64,000 nt of DNA from Prochlorococcus marinus str. MIT 9201 (GCF_000759955.1 NZ_JNAL01000016.1:1-64000), one strand, 5' to 3'. Positions 1 through 8,123 are shown, counted from the first letter of the stretch. Notes: generated by a model not told the origin, from the sequence alone. Translations and numbers: made by a program.

Positions 1-1
1 A

Positions 2-232
2 TTTGGATGGTTCGCTGGTTTAACATTCGATGAAGTTGGTCCTGGATCATTAAGTCTTGGAATGGGTACCACAGCTAACTTCACTGATGATGATGACGAA
101 TACTACGTTTACGAAGCATCTTATGCTTATCCAATAAATGATGGCATGACTATCACACCTGGTATCTACACTGCAGAATCTTCTGCTGGTGATACAACTG
201 GTGTAATTGTAAAAACATCATTTAGCTTCTAA
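2..232 (+). CDS. Porin, C-terminal end (partial)
   Basis: This is the last 76 codons of a gene that begins before the window. The visible protein alternates polar and aromatic residues, as expected for the final beta strands of an outer-membrane barrel. It has an Asp-rich turn (DDDDEYY) and ends in ...KTSFSF, a terminal phenylalanine typical of outer-membrane beta-barrel proteins recognised by the BAM machinery. Picocyanobacteria carry OprB-like/SLH-domain porins of this type, so a general solute porin is the best call. The N-terminal region that would confirm the family lies outside the window. A strong hairpin terminator follows 33 bp after the stop. Confidence 0.75.
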   Translation, partial: FGWFAGLTFDEVGPGSLSLGMGTTANFTDDDDEYYVYEASYAYPINDGMTITPGIYTAESSAGDTTGVIVKTSFSF

Positions 233-265
233 TAAAGTTAATTAGAAATTAAAACCTACACACAC

Positions 266-299
266 AAAAAAGACCTGTTTTATGCAGGTCTTTTTTTTT
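266..299 (+). terminator. Rho-independent terminator of the porin gene
   Basis: Perfect stem AGACCTG (271-277) pairing with CAGGTCT (285-291) around a 7-nt loop. It can be extended by an A run on the left and a run of nine T on the right, so it ends in the U tract expected of an intrinsic terminator for rightward transcription. It lies 33 bp after the porin stop codon. Confidence 0.9.
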
Positions 300-353
300 A
301 AATTAAAATAATTTTATGGATATTTTTTAATTTGATATTTCAAATCACAGGTT

Positions 354-494
354 ATGCCACCAATTTTTAAGTGTTTAATTTGCAGGAAAGATATAGAAAG
401 GTCAACTAAAACATTTTGGAAGAAGAAAGGACATTTATTATGTTCTACTTGCTTGGATGAGATAGAAAAAAAATCGAGTACAAAAAGAGATTAG
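354..494 (+). CDS. Four-cysteine microprotein (46 aa), unknown function
   Basis: Short ATG-started reading frame with two CxxC knuckles: C7-x2-C10 (CLIC) and C30-x2-C33 (CSTC), 19 residues apart. The intervening stretch is rich in Lys and Arg. The spacing resembles a single zinc ribbon that could bind nucleic acid or a protein partner. There is no signal peptide or membrane segment. It sits alone between the porin terminator and the reverse-strand hli gene. The only ribosome-binding hint is a weak AGG just upstream of the ATG. The paired cysteines are the main reason to think it is coding. I do not recognise a named family, and the function is unknown. Confidence 0.55.
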   Translation: MPPIFKCLICRKDIERSTKTFWKKKGHLLCSTCLDEIEKKSSTKRD

Positions 495-541
495 TTTTAA
501 TGAGTGAAGACAAATGAGATTAAAGATTTGCTTGACAATAA

Positions 542-565
542 AAAACCCTGCTATGTAGCAGGGCT
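542..565 (-). terminator. Intrinsic terminator of the hli gene
   Basis: Six-bp GC-rich stem CCCTGC (546-551) / GCAGGG (558-563) with a 6-nt loop. Read leftwards it is followed by a run of T (the A run at 541-545 on the + strand), so it fits termination of the reverse-strand hli gene about 30 bp after its stop codon. Read rightwards it has fewer U residues, so termination of the microprotein gene is less convincing. Confidence 0.75.
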
Positions 566-596
566 TTAAAGTTCAAGCGAGTTTAAAAACTTGTTT

Positions 597-704
597 TTAA
601 AACCAACCAGGAATGATTTGACCTGTTGTTACATATGCACCAACAGCTGCTACGAAACCAAGCATAGCTGCCCAACCATTAAAACGTTCTGCTTCAGGAG
701 TCAT
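597..704 (-). CDS. hli: High-light-inducible protein (HLIP), 35 aa
   Basis: A 35-residue protein consisting almost entirely of one chlorophyll a/b-binding-like helix. It starts MTPEAERFNGWAAMLGF, with the E-x-x-N-G-x-x-A-M-x-G-F signature in which Glu and Asn ligate chlorophyll, followed by a small-residue helix and the tail ...GQIIPGWF. HLIPs are single-helix thylakoid proteins that bind chlorophyll and carotenoid and protect photosystem II or its assembly intermediates under light stress. Prochlorococcus carries many copies, and the shortest ones look like this. It stands alone with its own terminator. Which hli paralogue it is cannot be told from this window. Confidence 0.95.
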   Translation of the reverse strand: MTPEAERFNGWAAMLGFVAAVGAYVTTGQIIPGWF

Positions 705-1204
705 GATTTAATTGAATAATTTATATTAATGATTGTAACAGTAAATATGAAGGTTTGTAAAGCATTTTTTATTTTTTATTTGATCGTAATGAAAATCTAG
801 GCTCTACGTAGAAATTAATTGCAGAAAGTGTTACATATTTGTATTAATGCTGGGTCTTAATTAATCATAAAACAATATTTTATTTTAATTATTGGGTTTT
901 GAATGCAGTACTATAATTTTCAACAGATATTTAGAAGATTATTTGTTTCTTATATATTTTAAATTTTGCAGAAGGTGATATTGAGAATTATTTAAGTTAT
1001 TTGAGCGATATATTTTAATTGTACCCTTACTAATTTTTCTAATTAACTCTTATTTGGTTAATTTATTAAATTGAGAAAACTAATTTCACAGATTTTTAAA
1101 TAATTTATAGGTCATGAAATCTATGGATCAGTAGGATTTGTGTTTATAAAAAATTAGATATTTTGATTAAGAGATTTTAAAAATTGAACTCAATCTAAGG
1201 AATG
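705..1204. other. Gene-poor AT-rich intergenic stretch of 500 bp
   Basis: I find no convincing coding sequence here on either strand. The ATG-started frames I tried end after 9 to 19 codons. It must contain the hli promoter near its left end and the 3' trailer of the reverse-strand tRNA-Lys near its right end. No clear stem followed by a T run was seen. By length it is the largest gap in the window. Confidence 0.7.
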
Positions 1205-1276
1205 TGGGTCGCCTGAGATTCGAACTCAGGACCAGCCGGTTAAAAGCCGGATGCTCTACCGCTGAGCTAGCGACCC
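1205..1276 (-). tRNA. trnK: tRNA-Lys (anticodon TTT)
   Basis: The reverse strand folds as a complete cloverleaf. The acceptor GGGTCGC pairs with GCGACCC, with A as discriminator; the D arm is GCTC/GAGC; the anticodon loop is CTTTTAA, giving anticodon TTT (Lys); the T arm is CTGAG-TTCGAAT-CTCAG. The length is 72 nt and CCA is not encoded. The anticodon stem has four G-C/C-G pairs plus a T-C mismatch at its outermost position (27-43). It lies upstream of psbY on the opposite strand. Confidence 0.95.
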
Positions 1277-1453
1277 ATTTTGTAAAATTGAGTACATATG
1301 AAATTATCCCTTTTAAAGGAAAAAAAAACAACTTTTTATTATAAGTTGAACAATAGAAAAATAATTCTTAACTTATGAAATAAAAAATTAAAAATTCTCT
1401 CTATATATTCATTTGGAAGGTAAGATATTTGTTATTAAACATGAATTTTTAAA

Positions 1454-1570
1454 ATGCTTAGAACTATCGTTGTATTCGCGCCAATAATAGCCGCTTTAGC
1501 TTGGGTTGTATTTAACATCCAAAAACCAGCGAGAGAGCAATTCAATAGAGATTTTTTGGGTAAGGATTAA
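1454..1570 (+). CDS. psbY: Photosystem II protein PsbY
   Basis: A 38-aa protein, [20 protein letters not shown]..., with one transmembrane helix (about residues 4-20) and a charged cytoplasmic tail containing NIQKPAREQ. This is the cyanobacterial PsbY pattern: a small subunit at the periphery of photosystem II near cytochrome b559. The stop codon is 6 bp before the TTG start of trmFO, so the two may be co-transcribed. The gene is short enough to be missed by a length-filtered gene finder, but its sequence is characteristic. Confidence 0.93.
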   Translation: MLRTIVVFAPIIAALAWVVFNIQKPAREQFNRDFLGKD

Positions 1571-1576
1571 TCCAAT

Positions 1577-2989
1577 TTGATAGATAAAGAAGTAATTGTA
1601 ATAGGAGCAGGTCTTGCAGGCTCTGAAGCAGCTTGGCAAGTAGCAAATTCTGGAGTGCCTGTTAAGCTTGTTGAAATGCGGCCCTACAAATCAACTCCAG
1701 CTCATCACACCAGCGAATTTGGTGAATTGGTTTGTAGTAACAGTTTTGGGGCGCTATCTTCAGATAGAGCTGCAGGTCTATTACAAAAAGAACTAAGATC
1801 CTTCAATTCTTTGATCGTTCAAACAGCAGATAAATTTGCTGTTCCAGCTGGAGGTGCATTGGCGGTTGATAGATCTAAATTTAGTAACGCTTTGACTAAA
1901 ACTTTATCTGAACATCCCTTAATCGAAATTAAGAGATTTGAACAACTGGATCTCCCAAGTAGGGAAAATATTACTATCCTTGCAACTGGTCCATTAACTG
2001 CAGATGAGTTATTTAATAAAATCCAAGATTTTACAGGTATAGATGCCTGTCATTTCTTTGATGCCGCTAGTCCAATAATTTATGGTGATAGTATTGATCA
2101 CGAGATAGTCTTTAAGGCTAGCAGATATGATAAAGGAGATCCGGCATACCTTAATTGCCCTATGAATAAAAATGAGTACCTCGATTTAAGAAACGAATTA
2201 ATAGAAGGAGAACAAGCTAATTTAAAAGACTTTGAAAAAGAATCTGCTAATTTCTTTGAGGCTTGTTTACCAATAGAAGAAATCGCTAGAAGAGGAGTTG
2301 ACACAATGAGGTATGGCCCCTTGAAATCCATCGGGTTGTGGGATCCAAAATGGGGAGATTTATTTGATAGGGAAAATAGATTAAAAAAAAGACCTCATGC
2401 AATTGTTCAACTAAGAAAAGAAGATTTAGAAGGTAAATTACTAAATATGGTAGGTTTTCAAACTAATCTGAAATGGTCAGAGCAAAAAAGAATATTTAGG
2501 ATGATTCCTGGTTTGGAAAAAGCTGAATTTGTACGTTTTGGAGTTATGCATAGAAATACTTTTTTAGAGTCTCCCAAATTACTTAAGCCGACATTGCAAT
2601 TTATGAAAAGAGAAAATCTTTTCGCTGCTGGTCAAATTACAGGTACGGAAGGTTATGCTGCAGCTACCGCAGGGGGGTTGCTTGCAGGAATAAATGCATC
2701 TTTGTTAGCTCTGGGTAAAAAACCAGTAAGTTTCCCAGCTGAATCAATGATTGGTTCTTTAATGAATTTCATAAGTAATAGAAATCAAATATTGTCTAAT
2801 CAGAAAAAAAATAAATTCCAACCAATGCCTGCTTCATTTGGTTTAGTTCCAGAACTAACTTATAAAATAAATGATAAGAAATTAAGGTACAAAGCTTATC
2901 AAGAAAGATCTACAGTAGCCTTGAATAGTTTTAAAAAACTATTAAATGCTTGTTTTCAAAAAGATCGATTACTTATCAAAATTAACTAA
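1577..2989 (+). CDS. trmFO: tRNA (uracil-54-C5) methyltransferase, folate/FAD-dependent TrmFO
   Basis: The 470-aa flavoprotein begins with a Rossmann FAD-binding motif (GAGLAG, residues 10-15) and carries the family-typical stretch [15 protein letters not shown]. TrmFO (formerly GidA-small/Gid) methylates U54 in the tRNA T loop using methylenetetrahydrofolate and FAD. FolD, which interconverts methylene- and methenyl-tetrahydrofolate, is also encoded in this window. The start is TTG immediately downstream of psbY; the frame has no ATG near the motif. The length is normal for the family. Confidence 0.95.
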   Translation: MIDKEVIVIGAGLAGSEAAWQVANSGVPVKLVEMRPYKSTPAHHTSEFGELVCSNSFGALSSDRAAGLLQKELRSFNSLIVQTADKFAVPAGGALAVDRSKFSNALTKTLSEHPLIEIKRFEQLDLPSRENITILATGPLTADELFNKIQDFTGIDACHFFDAASPIIYGDSIDHEIVFKASRYDKGDPAYLNCPMNKNEYLDLRNELIEGEQANLKDFEKESANFFEACLPIEEIARRGVDTMRYGPLKSIGLWDPKWGDLFDRENRLKKRPHAIVQLRKEDLEGKLLNMVGFQTNLKWSEQKRIFRMIPGLEKAEFVRFGVMHRNTFLESPKLLKPTLQFMKRENLFAAGQITGTEGYAAATAGGLLAGINASLLALGKKPVSFPAESMIGSLMNFISNRNQILSNQKKNKFQPMPASFGLVPELTYKINDKKLRYKAYQERSTVALNSFKKLLNACFQKDRLLIKIN

Positions 2990-3013
2990 AATAAATTATT
3001 AATAGATTTAAAA

Positions 3014-4558
3014 ATGAAATTTAATAAAGGAAATTTCGATGCAATTATTATTGGCTCAGGGATAGGAGGATTAGTAACAGCATCACAATTAGCTTCTAAG
3101 GGGGCTAGAGTTTTAGTGCTTGAGAAGTATATTATCCCAGGAGGAAGCGGGGGGTCGTTTAAGAGAAAGGGTTATACTTTCGATGTAGGTGCTTCAATGA
3201 TATTTGGATTCGGAGATAAAGGTTATACCAATTTGTTAACTCGAGCATTAAAAGATGTAAATGAAAAATGCGAAACTATCCCTGATCCGGTGCAACTGGA
3301 ATATCACCTCCCTAATAATTTTAATATTTCTGTTGATAAAAATTATGAGCAATTTATAAGTAAGTTATCAGCTAGTTTTCCAAAAGAAAAGAAAGGGATT
3401 AAGAAATTCTACGATACTTGTGCAAGTGTGTTTAAATGTTTAGATTCAATGCCTCTTTTATCAATAGAAGATCCAAGTTATCTTTTTAAAGTTTTTTTAA
3501 AATCTCCATTATCATGTTTAGGGTTAGCCAGATGGTTGCCAGTAAATGTAGGAGATGTAGCCAGAAAGTTCATAAAAGACCCAGAACTTTTGAATTTTAT
3601 AGATATCGAATGTTTTTGTTGGTCAGTAATGCCAGCTCTTAAAACTCCTATGATTAATGCTGGAATGGTTTTCACAGATAGACATGTTGGCGGTATTAAT
3701 TATCCAAAAGGTGGAGTGGGAACCATCGCAGAGAAATTAGTTTCCGGTATCGAAAAATTAGGAAGCAAAGTCCGTTACAAAGCCAATGTGAAAGAAATAC
3801 TTTTAAAAGATAAGAAAGCAGTAGGAGTAAAGCTTTCAAATGGGGAAGAAATTCATTCAGATATTATTATATCTAATTCCACTAGATGGGATACATTTGG
3901 GCTCAAAGATAAAAATAAAGGTTTAATCGCAAATCAAAAAGTACCAAAGAGTGAATACAAGTGGTCAGAGACATATAAACCTTCTCCTTCATTTGTTTCG
4001 ATTCACCTTGGCGTAGAAAAAAACCTAATAAGTAATAACTTCAATTGTCATCATATAATTGTTGAAAATTGGGATAAATTAGAAAATGAGAAGGGGGTGA
4101 TTTTCGTCTCTATACCTACGTTGCTTGATCCCTCCTTAGCTCCAGAAGGTAAACATATCTTACATGCCTTTACCCCTTCTTCAATGAGTGAATGGGAAGG
4201 TCTATCAAGACAAGAATATCTACAAAAAAAAGAAAAATACTTTTCATTTCTAGTTGAAAAGATTTCAGTTATTTTGCCTAATCTTAAACAAAATATTGAT
4301 CATAAAGAAATTGGTACTCCAAAAACTCATAAAAAGTTTCTAGGAAGATATGAAGGTAGTTATGGACCAATTCCTAGTCAAAAGTTGCTTGGGCTTTTGC
4401 CAATGCCTTTTAATACTACAAAAATTAAGAACCTTTACTGCGTAGGGGATTCATGCTTCCCAGGGCAAGGTCTTAATGCCGTAGCCTTTAGTGGATACGC
4501 TTGTGCTCATAAAATAGGTGCAAAGTTAAATATAAATAGTCCTAAATTACCAGAATAA
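3014..4558 (+). CDS. crtH: Carotenoid (prolycopene) isomerase CrtISO
   Basis: A 514-aa FAD-dependent protein of the phytoene-desaturase/CrtISO superfamily. It has an N-terminal dinucleotide-binding motif GSGIGGL (residues 14-20) followed by the E-K region and GGSGGSF. The C-terminal flavin motif is YCVGDSCFPGQGLNAV near residue 475. CrtISO converts tetra-cis-prolycopene to all-trans-lycopene, the substrate of the lycopene cyclase at 59-60 kb. Length and motif order match cyanobacterial CrtH rather than phytoene desaturase. It lies 24 bp after trmFO and 16 bp before the next gene, so co-transcription is possible. Confidence 0.92.
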   Translation: MKFNKGNFDAIIIGSGIGGLVTASQLASKGARVLVLEKYIIPGGSGGSFKRKGYTFDVGASMIFGFGDKGYTNLLTRALKDVNEKCETIPDPVQLEYHLPNNFNISVDKNYEQFISKLSASFPKEKKGIKKFYDTCASVFKCLDSMPLLSIEDPSYLFKVFLKSPLSCLGLARWLPVNVGDVARKFIKDPELLNFIDIECFCWSVMPALKTPMINAGMVFTDRHVGGINYPKGGVGTIAEKLVSGIEKLGSKVRYKANVKEILLKDKKAVGVKLSNGEEIHSDIIISNSTRWDTFGLKDKNKGLIANQKVPKSEYKWSETYKPSPSFVSIHLGVEKNLISNNFNCHHIIVENWDKLENEKGVIFVSIPTLLDPSLAPEGKHILHAFTPSSMSEWEGLSRQEYLQKKEKYFSFLVEKISVILPNLKQNIDHKEIGTPKTHKKFLGRYEGSYGPIPSQKLLGLLPMPFNTTKIKNLYCVGDSCFPGQGLNAVAFSGYACAHKIGAKLNINSPKLPE

Positions 4559-4574
4559 AAAAGGTTTTTTATAG

Positions 4575-5081
4575 ATGATAGGAAAATTTAAAACTATGTT
4601 TTTTGTAAAAAGTTCCTTAATCTCGTTATATCTTGCGCTTACAATTCCATTACCGTTTATATCAATTGATAAATTACTAATTCCTTCTATAGTTTTATTT
4701 ATTTTAGGTCTTTACTTAATTATCAATTTCACAAATGACTATGTTGAAACTTGCAAAGATAAAATTTCATATAGAACTAGCTTTATTTCTAAAATACTAG
4801 GCAGAAAAAATTGGGAGGTTCCTTGGAATGATATTAAGCTAATTAAATCTTTACCCACTAGTCAAGGGAGCAAAGTTTATTACTTTAATACTATTGCAGG
4901 TGATAATTTTCTTTTGCCACAGAGGCTAGAAAATTTTGAAAAATTTTTATTAATTATTTCCAAAAATACTGGAATTAATGTTGATGAAATTTCATATATA
5001 TCACCTCTTTGGACCTATAAGTTATTGACTTTACTTTCAACAATGATGATTATTTGTGAACTTTTTGCTTTTCTAATTTAA
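4575..5081 (+). CDS. Small membrane protein with PH-like soluble region, unknown function
   Basis: A 168-aa protein with two closely spaced hydrophobic helices (about residues 10-30 and 34-52). A soluble segment follows with NWEVPWNDIKLIKSLPTSQG and a likely beta-rich core (VYYFN...FLLPQRL). There is a third hydrophobic helix at the C-terminus (about 148-167). A W-x-D-I-K-x-I pattern after a membrane hairpin is seen in bacterial PH-domain (YdbT/DUF304-like) membrane proteins, but that assignment is inference. It follows crtH by 16 bp. Its stop codon shares a TTAA with the stop of the convergent regulator gene. Confidence 0.75.
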   Translation: MIGKFKTMFFVKSSLISLYLALTIPLPFISIDKLLIPSIVLFILGLYLIINFTNDYVETCKDKISYRTSFISKILGRKNWEVPWNDIKLIKSLPTSQGSKVYYFNTIAGDNFLLPQRLENFEKFLLIISKNTGINVDEISYISPLWTYKLLTLLSTMMIICELFAFLI

Positions 5082-5815
5082 ATATTATCAATGCTAAATC
5101 TATAGCCTTGTTGTCTAACAGTAGTTATACCTCCACCTTCTCCTAAGCCTGCCTGTTCTAATTTTCTTCGTAATGTTAAGACCTGAGTATCGACAGATCT
5201 TGGTCCTCCACTAAAAGGAGGCCAGGCCATCCTTAGAAGCTCTTGTCGACTTCTTACCATGCCAGGAGGCATCAAAAGAGCACAAAGCAAAGCAAACTCT
5301 CTTGGGCTTAGTTCTACGGGCTTTTCACTAAGAGTTACTTGTCTTAGAAGAAGATGCACCTCTAGAGGTCCTACCTCAACCTTTTCCTGTAATCCTATCC
5401 TTCCCCTTTTTAAGAGAGTCCTACATCTTGCGGCTAGTTCTTCAAGTCCAAATGGTTTTCTTAGAACATCATCAGCTCCTTCGTCTAATAAATTTACTAA
5501 AGCCTCAACACCTGATCTTGCTGTAAGAACAATGACTGAAGACCCTAATTGCTGAGCTAATCTCATAGCAGTATTTTGATCCAAGATTTCTGCACTTACT
5601 AAAAGGTCAGGTGATTGTTCTCTACACAAATCAACTGCCTCTGCAGCTGATCCAACAGCTGCTGCAAGGTGACCATCTTGACGAAGTCTTTGTACAAGGA
5701 CGGTTCTAAGTGTTGGGTGAGGTTCAACAACAAGAACTCTTGAAGGAGTTTGAGAGTTCGTTGGCAATTGTGAACTGCCAGGAGTTGAAGCTAAGATTTG
5801 CTCAGTTGATTGCAT
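5078..5815 (-). CDS. OmpR-family response regulator with degenerate receiver
   Basis: A 245-aa protein: a 25-residue leader, a receiver domain (about 26-140) and an OmpR/PhoB winged helix (about 145-243, ending in TVRQQGYRF). The receiver keeps Thr98 and Lys120 (RKPF) but has lost key acidic residues. The usual D-D pair reads E31-P32, and the phospho-acceptor position, aligned from PDLLV, is Ala75 followed by Glu76. Phosphorylation by a histidine kinase at the normal site therefore looks impossible. The gene is far richer in G+C than its neighbours and the protein is rich in Ala/Arg/Gly and poor in Lys/Asn. It is divergent from the DUF6761-like gene by 86 bp. The target genes are unknown. Confidence 0.88.
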   Translation of the reverse strand: MQSTEQILASTPGSSQLPTNSQTPSRVLVVEPHPTLRTVLVQRLRQDGHLAAAVGSAAEAVDLCREQSPDLLVSAEILDQNTAMRLAQQLGSSVIVLTARSGVEALVNLLDEGADDVLRKPFGLEELAARCRTLLKRGRIGLQEKVEVGPLEVHLLLRQVTLSEKPVELSPREFALLCALLMPPGMVRSRQELLRMAWPPFSGGPRSVDTQVLTLRRKLEQAGLGEGGGITTVRQQGYRFSIDNI

Positions 5816-5901
5816 TCTTAATTACTGTTTGGCCAGGCAATTTTTTGTCATCCTTAATAAGGTATAACAAATGCAAAAAAAAAATCAGAATCTATCGAAT
5901 T

Positions 5902-6171
5902 ATGACATCATTTGAAAATCCTAATGCGATTCGCCATTTCCAATCAATTTGCGATAGTTGCCAAGACCTTGTAACTCGTTTTCATACGCCTTCTGATCTT
6001 AAATTATATAGTGATGGTTATCTCCAAGCCTTAAGGAATTGCAATAGTTTAGAGCAAAGAGATCAGCAGAAATTAGAGAGCTTAATAGAAAGATGGATCT
6101 TGGATCCATCAAGTTTTATTGATCCGGAAGGTGAAGGGAAAAAGGGTTTTTTTGATAAAAAAAGGATTTAA
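5902..6171 (+). CDS. DUF6761-like small cyanobacterial protein
   Basis: An 89-aa protein starting MTSFENPNAIRHFQSI. It is predicted helical, with C-D-S-C (residues 18-21), a YSDGYLQALRNC segment and the ending ...WILDPSSFIDPEGE. I recognise the pattern as a small conserved cyanobacterial family of unknown function (DUF6761-like). I chose the ATG at 5902 because an upstream in-frame extension would run through the promoter region and into the divergent regulator gene. No membrane segment is present. Confidence 0.72.
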   Translation: MTSFENPNAIRHFQSICDSCQDLVTRFHTPSDLKLYSDGYLQALRNCNSLEQRDQQKLESLIERWILDPSSFIDPEGEGKKGFFDKKRI

Positions 6172-6219
6172 AATATTAATTTTTATTAACTAAATCAGTA
6201 TTTATACTTACTAAATGTT

Positions 6220-6543
6220 TTAAGACGCTAATTCAATATCTATTTTTTCTTTTAATGATCCAGAATTGTACATTTCTATAAGAATGTCTGATCCACCAAG
6301 AAATTCACCTTTTAAATAAACTTGAGGAATAGTTGGCCAATCTGAATATTCTTTGATACCTTCTCGAACTTCAAAATCGCTTAAAACGTCAAAAGAACCA
6401 AATTGTACCCCTAAGGAATTAAGTATTTGAACTACATTGTTCGAGAAACCGCATTGAGGCATCAATTTAGTCCCCTTCATAAATACCATAACTGGATTGG
6501 AGTCAATCAGTTTTTGTATTTTGTCTTTTGTAAAGTTGTCCAT
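6220..6543 (-). CDS. grxD: Monothiol glutaredoxin (Grx4/GrxD type)
   Basis: A 107-aa single-domain glutaredoxin with the monothiol active site CGFS at residues 31-34, preceded by the FMKG motif, plus the cis-proline region [18 protein letters not shown] that binds glutathione. CGFS glutaredoxins hold a glutathione-ligated [2Fe-2S] cluster and pass iron-sulfur clusters to targets, often with BolA. The bolA gene is directly upstream with only 3 bp between them, so the two very likely share an mRNA. Confidence 0.95.
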   Translation of the reverse strand: MDNFTKDKIQKLIDSNPVMVFMKGTKLMPQCGFSNNVVQILNSLGVQFGSFDVLSDFEVREGIKEYSDWPTIPQVYLKGEFLGGSDILIEMYNSGSLKEKIDIELAS

Positions 6544-6546
6544 AAT

Positions 6547-6777
6547 TTAATCTGGGGTTCCTGTTTTTAATGCAAGAGCATGAATGGCCTCTGAGGCTAA
6601 TTCCTCCTTTAATGCGGAGTAAACTAATTGATGTTGTTTAACTAATGATAATCCATTGAATTCGGATGCGATTACAGTTACTTGTAAATGATCGTTACCT
6701 TTAAGGTTTTCTACTGAAACTTGGGAACTGGGTAATTTTTTAGTAATTAAATTAATAACTTCTTTCTTTGTAATCAT
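6547..6777 (-). CDS. bolA: BolA family protein
   Basis: A 76-aa protein with the BolA class II KH-like fold signature: HLQVTVIASEFNGLSLVKQHQ followed by V-Y-x-A-L, with a conserved histidine in KQHQLVY that can ligate a shared Fe-S cluster. The C-terminus is HALALKTGTPD, typical of the family. BolA proteins form heterodimers with CGFS glutaredoxins, and the gene for such a partner lies 3 bp downstream. The pair probably acts in iron-sulfur trafficking or iron sensing. There is no sign of DNA-binding beyond the KH-like fold. Confidence 0.93.
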   Translation of the reverse strand: MITKKEVINLITKKLPSSQVSVENLKGNDHLQVTVIASEFNGLSLVKQHQLVYSALKEELASEAIHALALKTGTPD

Positions 6778-6789
6778 AATTTATTTTTA

Positions 6790-7311
6790 TTAACCTTTAT
6801 AAGTTGTTTCAACAAATCCTAGTTCTATTAATGTCTTATAAGCTTCTTTCCCTTCAGGACTACTAGGAGACATTATTCTAATGATTTCGATAAGTAAAGG
6901 TACAGCTACCTCAGGCTTTTTATTTTTGACATAAAGAGAGGCTAATCTTTCATTTGATTCTGCCAAAATTTGCAATGTCTCCTTACCTTTTTTTTGCATC
7001 TCATTTGGAATTCTTGCATCAACTCCTTTGAAGGCTGTATTTAAATCAGCATAAAACGATGCAAGTTGCTTTGCTAATTTTCTTGCATCAAGATAAGAAT
7101 CTTTGGCTTTGTCAAAGTCGCCATTTTTTATAAAGAGATCTCCTTGACTTAAATAGTACTTTACGTTTGTTATTGAAAGATTTTTCCCGTTAGTTGTGAG
7201 TACTTTATATTCTTCTGGATTTTTAACTTCAGCATGAACTAAATTTTTATAAGGAAAATTTCCAAAAAATATATAAATGATTGGAATTAATTTTAAGAAT
7301 TTCATATTCAT
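6790..7311 (-). CDS. Exported helical (TPR-like) protein, unknown function
   Basis: A 173-aa protein with a hydrophobic N-terminus and AxA-like end (about residues 4-27, ...NLVHAEV), consistent with a signal peptide. The rest is helical: YYLSQGDLFIKNGDFDKAKDSYLDARKLAKQLASFYADL looks like one tetratricopeptide-like hairpin, and NERLASLYVKNKKPEVAVPLLIEIIRIM looks like a second. I do not recognise a named family; this looks like a conserved cyanobacterial periplasmic or thylakoid-lumen protein. It is 12 bp upstream of bolA on the same strand, so it is probably in the bolA-grxD transcript. Confidence 0.72.
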   Translation of the reverse strand: MNMKFLKLIPIIYIFFGNFPYKNLVHAEVKNPEEYKVLTTNGKNLSITNVKYYLSQGDLFIKNGDFDKAKDSYLDARKLAKQLASFYADLNTAFKGVDARIPNEMQKKGKETLQILAESNERLASLYVKNKKPEVAVPLLIEIIRIMSPSSPEGKEAYKTLIELGFVETTYKG

Positions 7312-7349
7312 ATTAAATTTATTAAAAATAATACTAACTTATTGAGGAT

Positions 7350-8024
7350 TCATCTACCCACATTATTTAAGGCTATCTTTTCCTCTTGGTTCATTTTTTT
7401 ATTTAGTAATCGATTAAATTCCTTAACGTTGATGTCCAAATAATCATTCATCACTATAGGTTTGCCAAAAGATAAACAAAATTCATCTCTAAATTTTGGA
7501 GATATTTTGCTATACGCAATTCCAATTGGAATTACGATAATTGAGTCTGTTTTTTTTGCAGCTAATCTCGCTAATCTATATAACCCTTCTTTGAGAACTA
7601 ATTTTTTTCCATATTTATTAATTTTCCCTTCGGGAAAAACAACCAATTGTTCTCCTTTTTCTATTAGATCAATCGCATATTTCATAGTTGAAAGAGATGG
7701 AGATAATTGATTTATTGAAAAACATCCCAGCCTTTTTAAAAACCAACCTTGTATCCCCTTCATTTCCGATTTAGTAACCATAAATCTACAATCCTTTTTG
7801 GTTACCCTCCTACCCATTGCCATTGTGAGTACTAAGCCATCCCACCTTGATCTATGAGTTGGAGCCAAAATAATGGAGGAATTTATGGGAATGGAAAAAT
7901 CTTTATATAAAATTTTCTTTTTACTAAAAAAAAATCTTAAAACAATGTCCTGTGTAACAAACATTGCAATTAATCCCAATAAAGGATTAATTGTGTAGCA
8001 AATATCAACCGATTTGTTCTTCAA
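7350..8024 (-). CDS. plsC: 1-acyl-sn-glycerol-3-phosphate acyltransferase
   Basis: A 224-aa PlsC-family acyltransferase with the catalytic HX4D motif H57-RSRW-D62 and, further on, FPEGKIN, the substrate-binding motif for the acyl acceptor. It acylates lysophosphatidic acid to phosphatidic acid in membrane lipid synthesis; CdsA, encoded elsewhere in this window, uses that product. A hydrophobic N-terminal segment (about 10-33) probably anchors it to the membrane. It is divergent from pdxJ by 99 bp. Confidence 0.88.
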   Translation of the reverse strand: MKNKSVDICYTINPLLGLIAMFVTQDIVLRFFFSKKKILYKDFSIPINSSIILAPTHRSRWDGLVLTMAMGRRVTKKDCRFMVTKSEMKGIQGWFLKRLGCFSINQLSPSLSTMKYAIDLIEKGEQLVVFPEGKINKYGKKLVLKEGLYRLARLAAKKTDSIIVIPIGIAYSKISPKFRDEFCLSFGKPIVMNDYLDINVKEFNRLLNKKMNQEEKIALNNVGR

Positions 8025-8123
8025 ATTTTATTATCTATATATTAATAATTTAAGTGTTTGTAATTTTTTATTAGCTATTATTGGGCGGTTACTAGATTGT
8101 CTAGAAAGTAAGATTTTGAAATC

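Noticed and set aside
840-960. Short ATG frame of 19 codons (MQYYNFQQIF...) in the 500-bp gap
   Set aside because: Too short and without a ribosome-binding site or recognisable motif; kept as unexplained intergenic DNA.
5710-5901. N-terminal extension of the DUF6761-like gene back to 5710
   Set aside because: It would overlap the divergent regulator gene and its promoter, and the extended residues do not look like the family; the ATG at 5902 gives a protein of the expected size.
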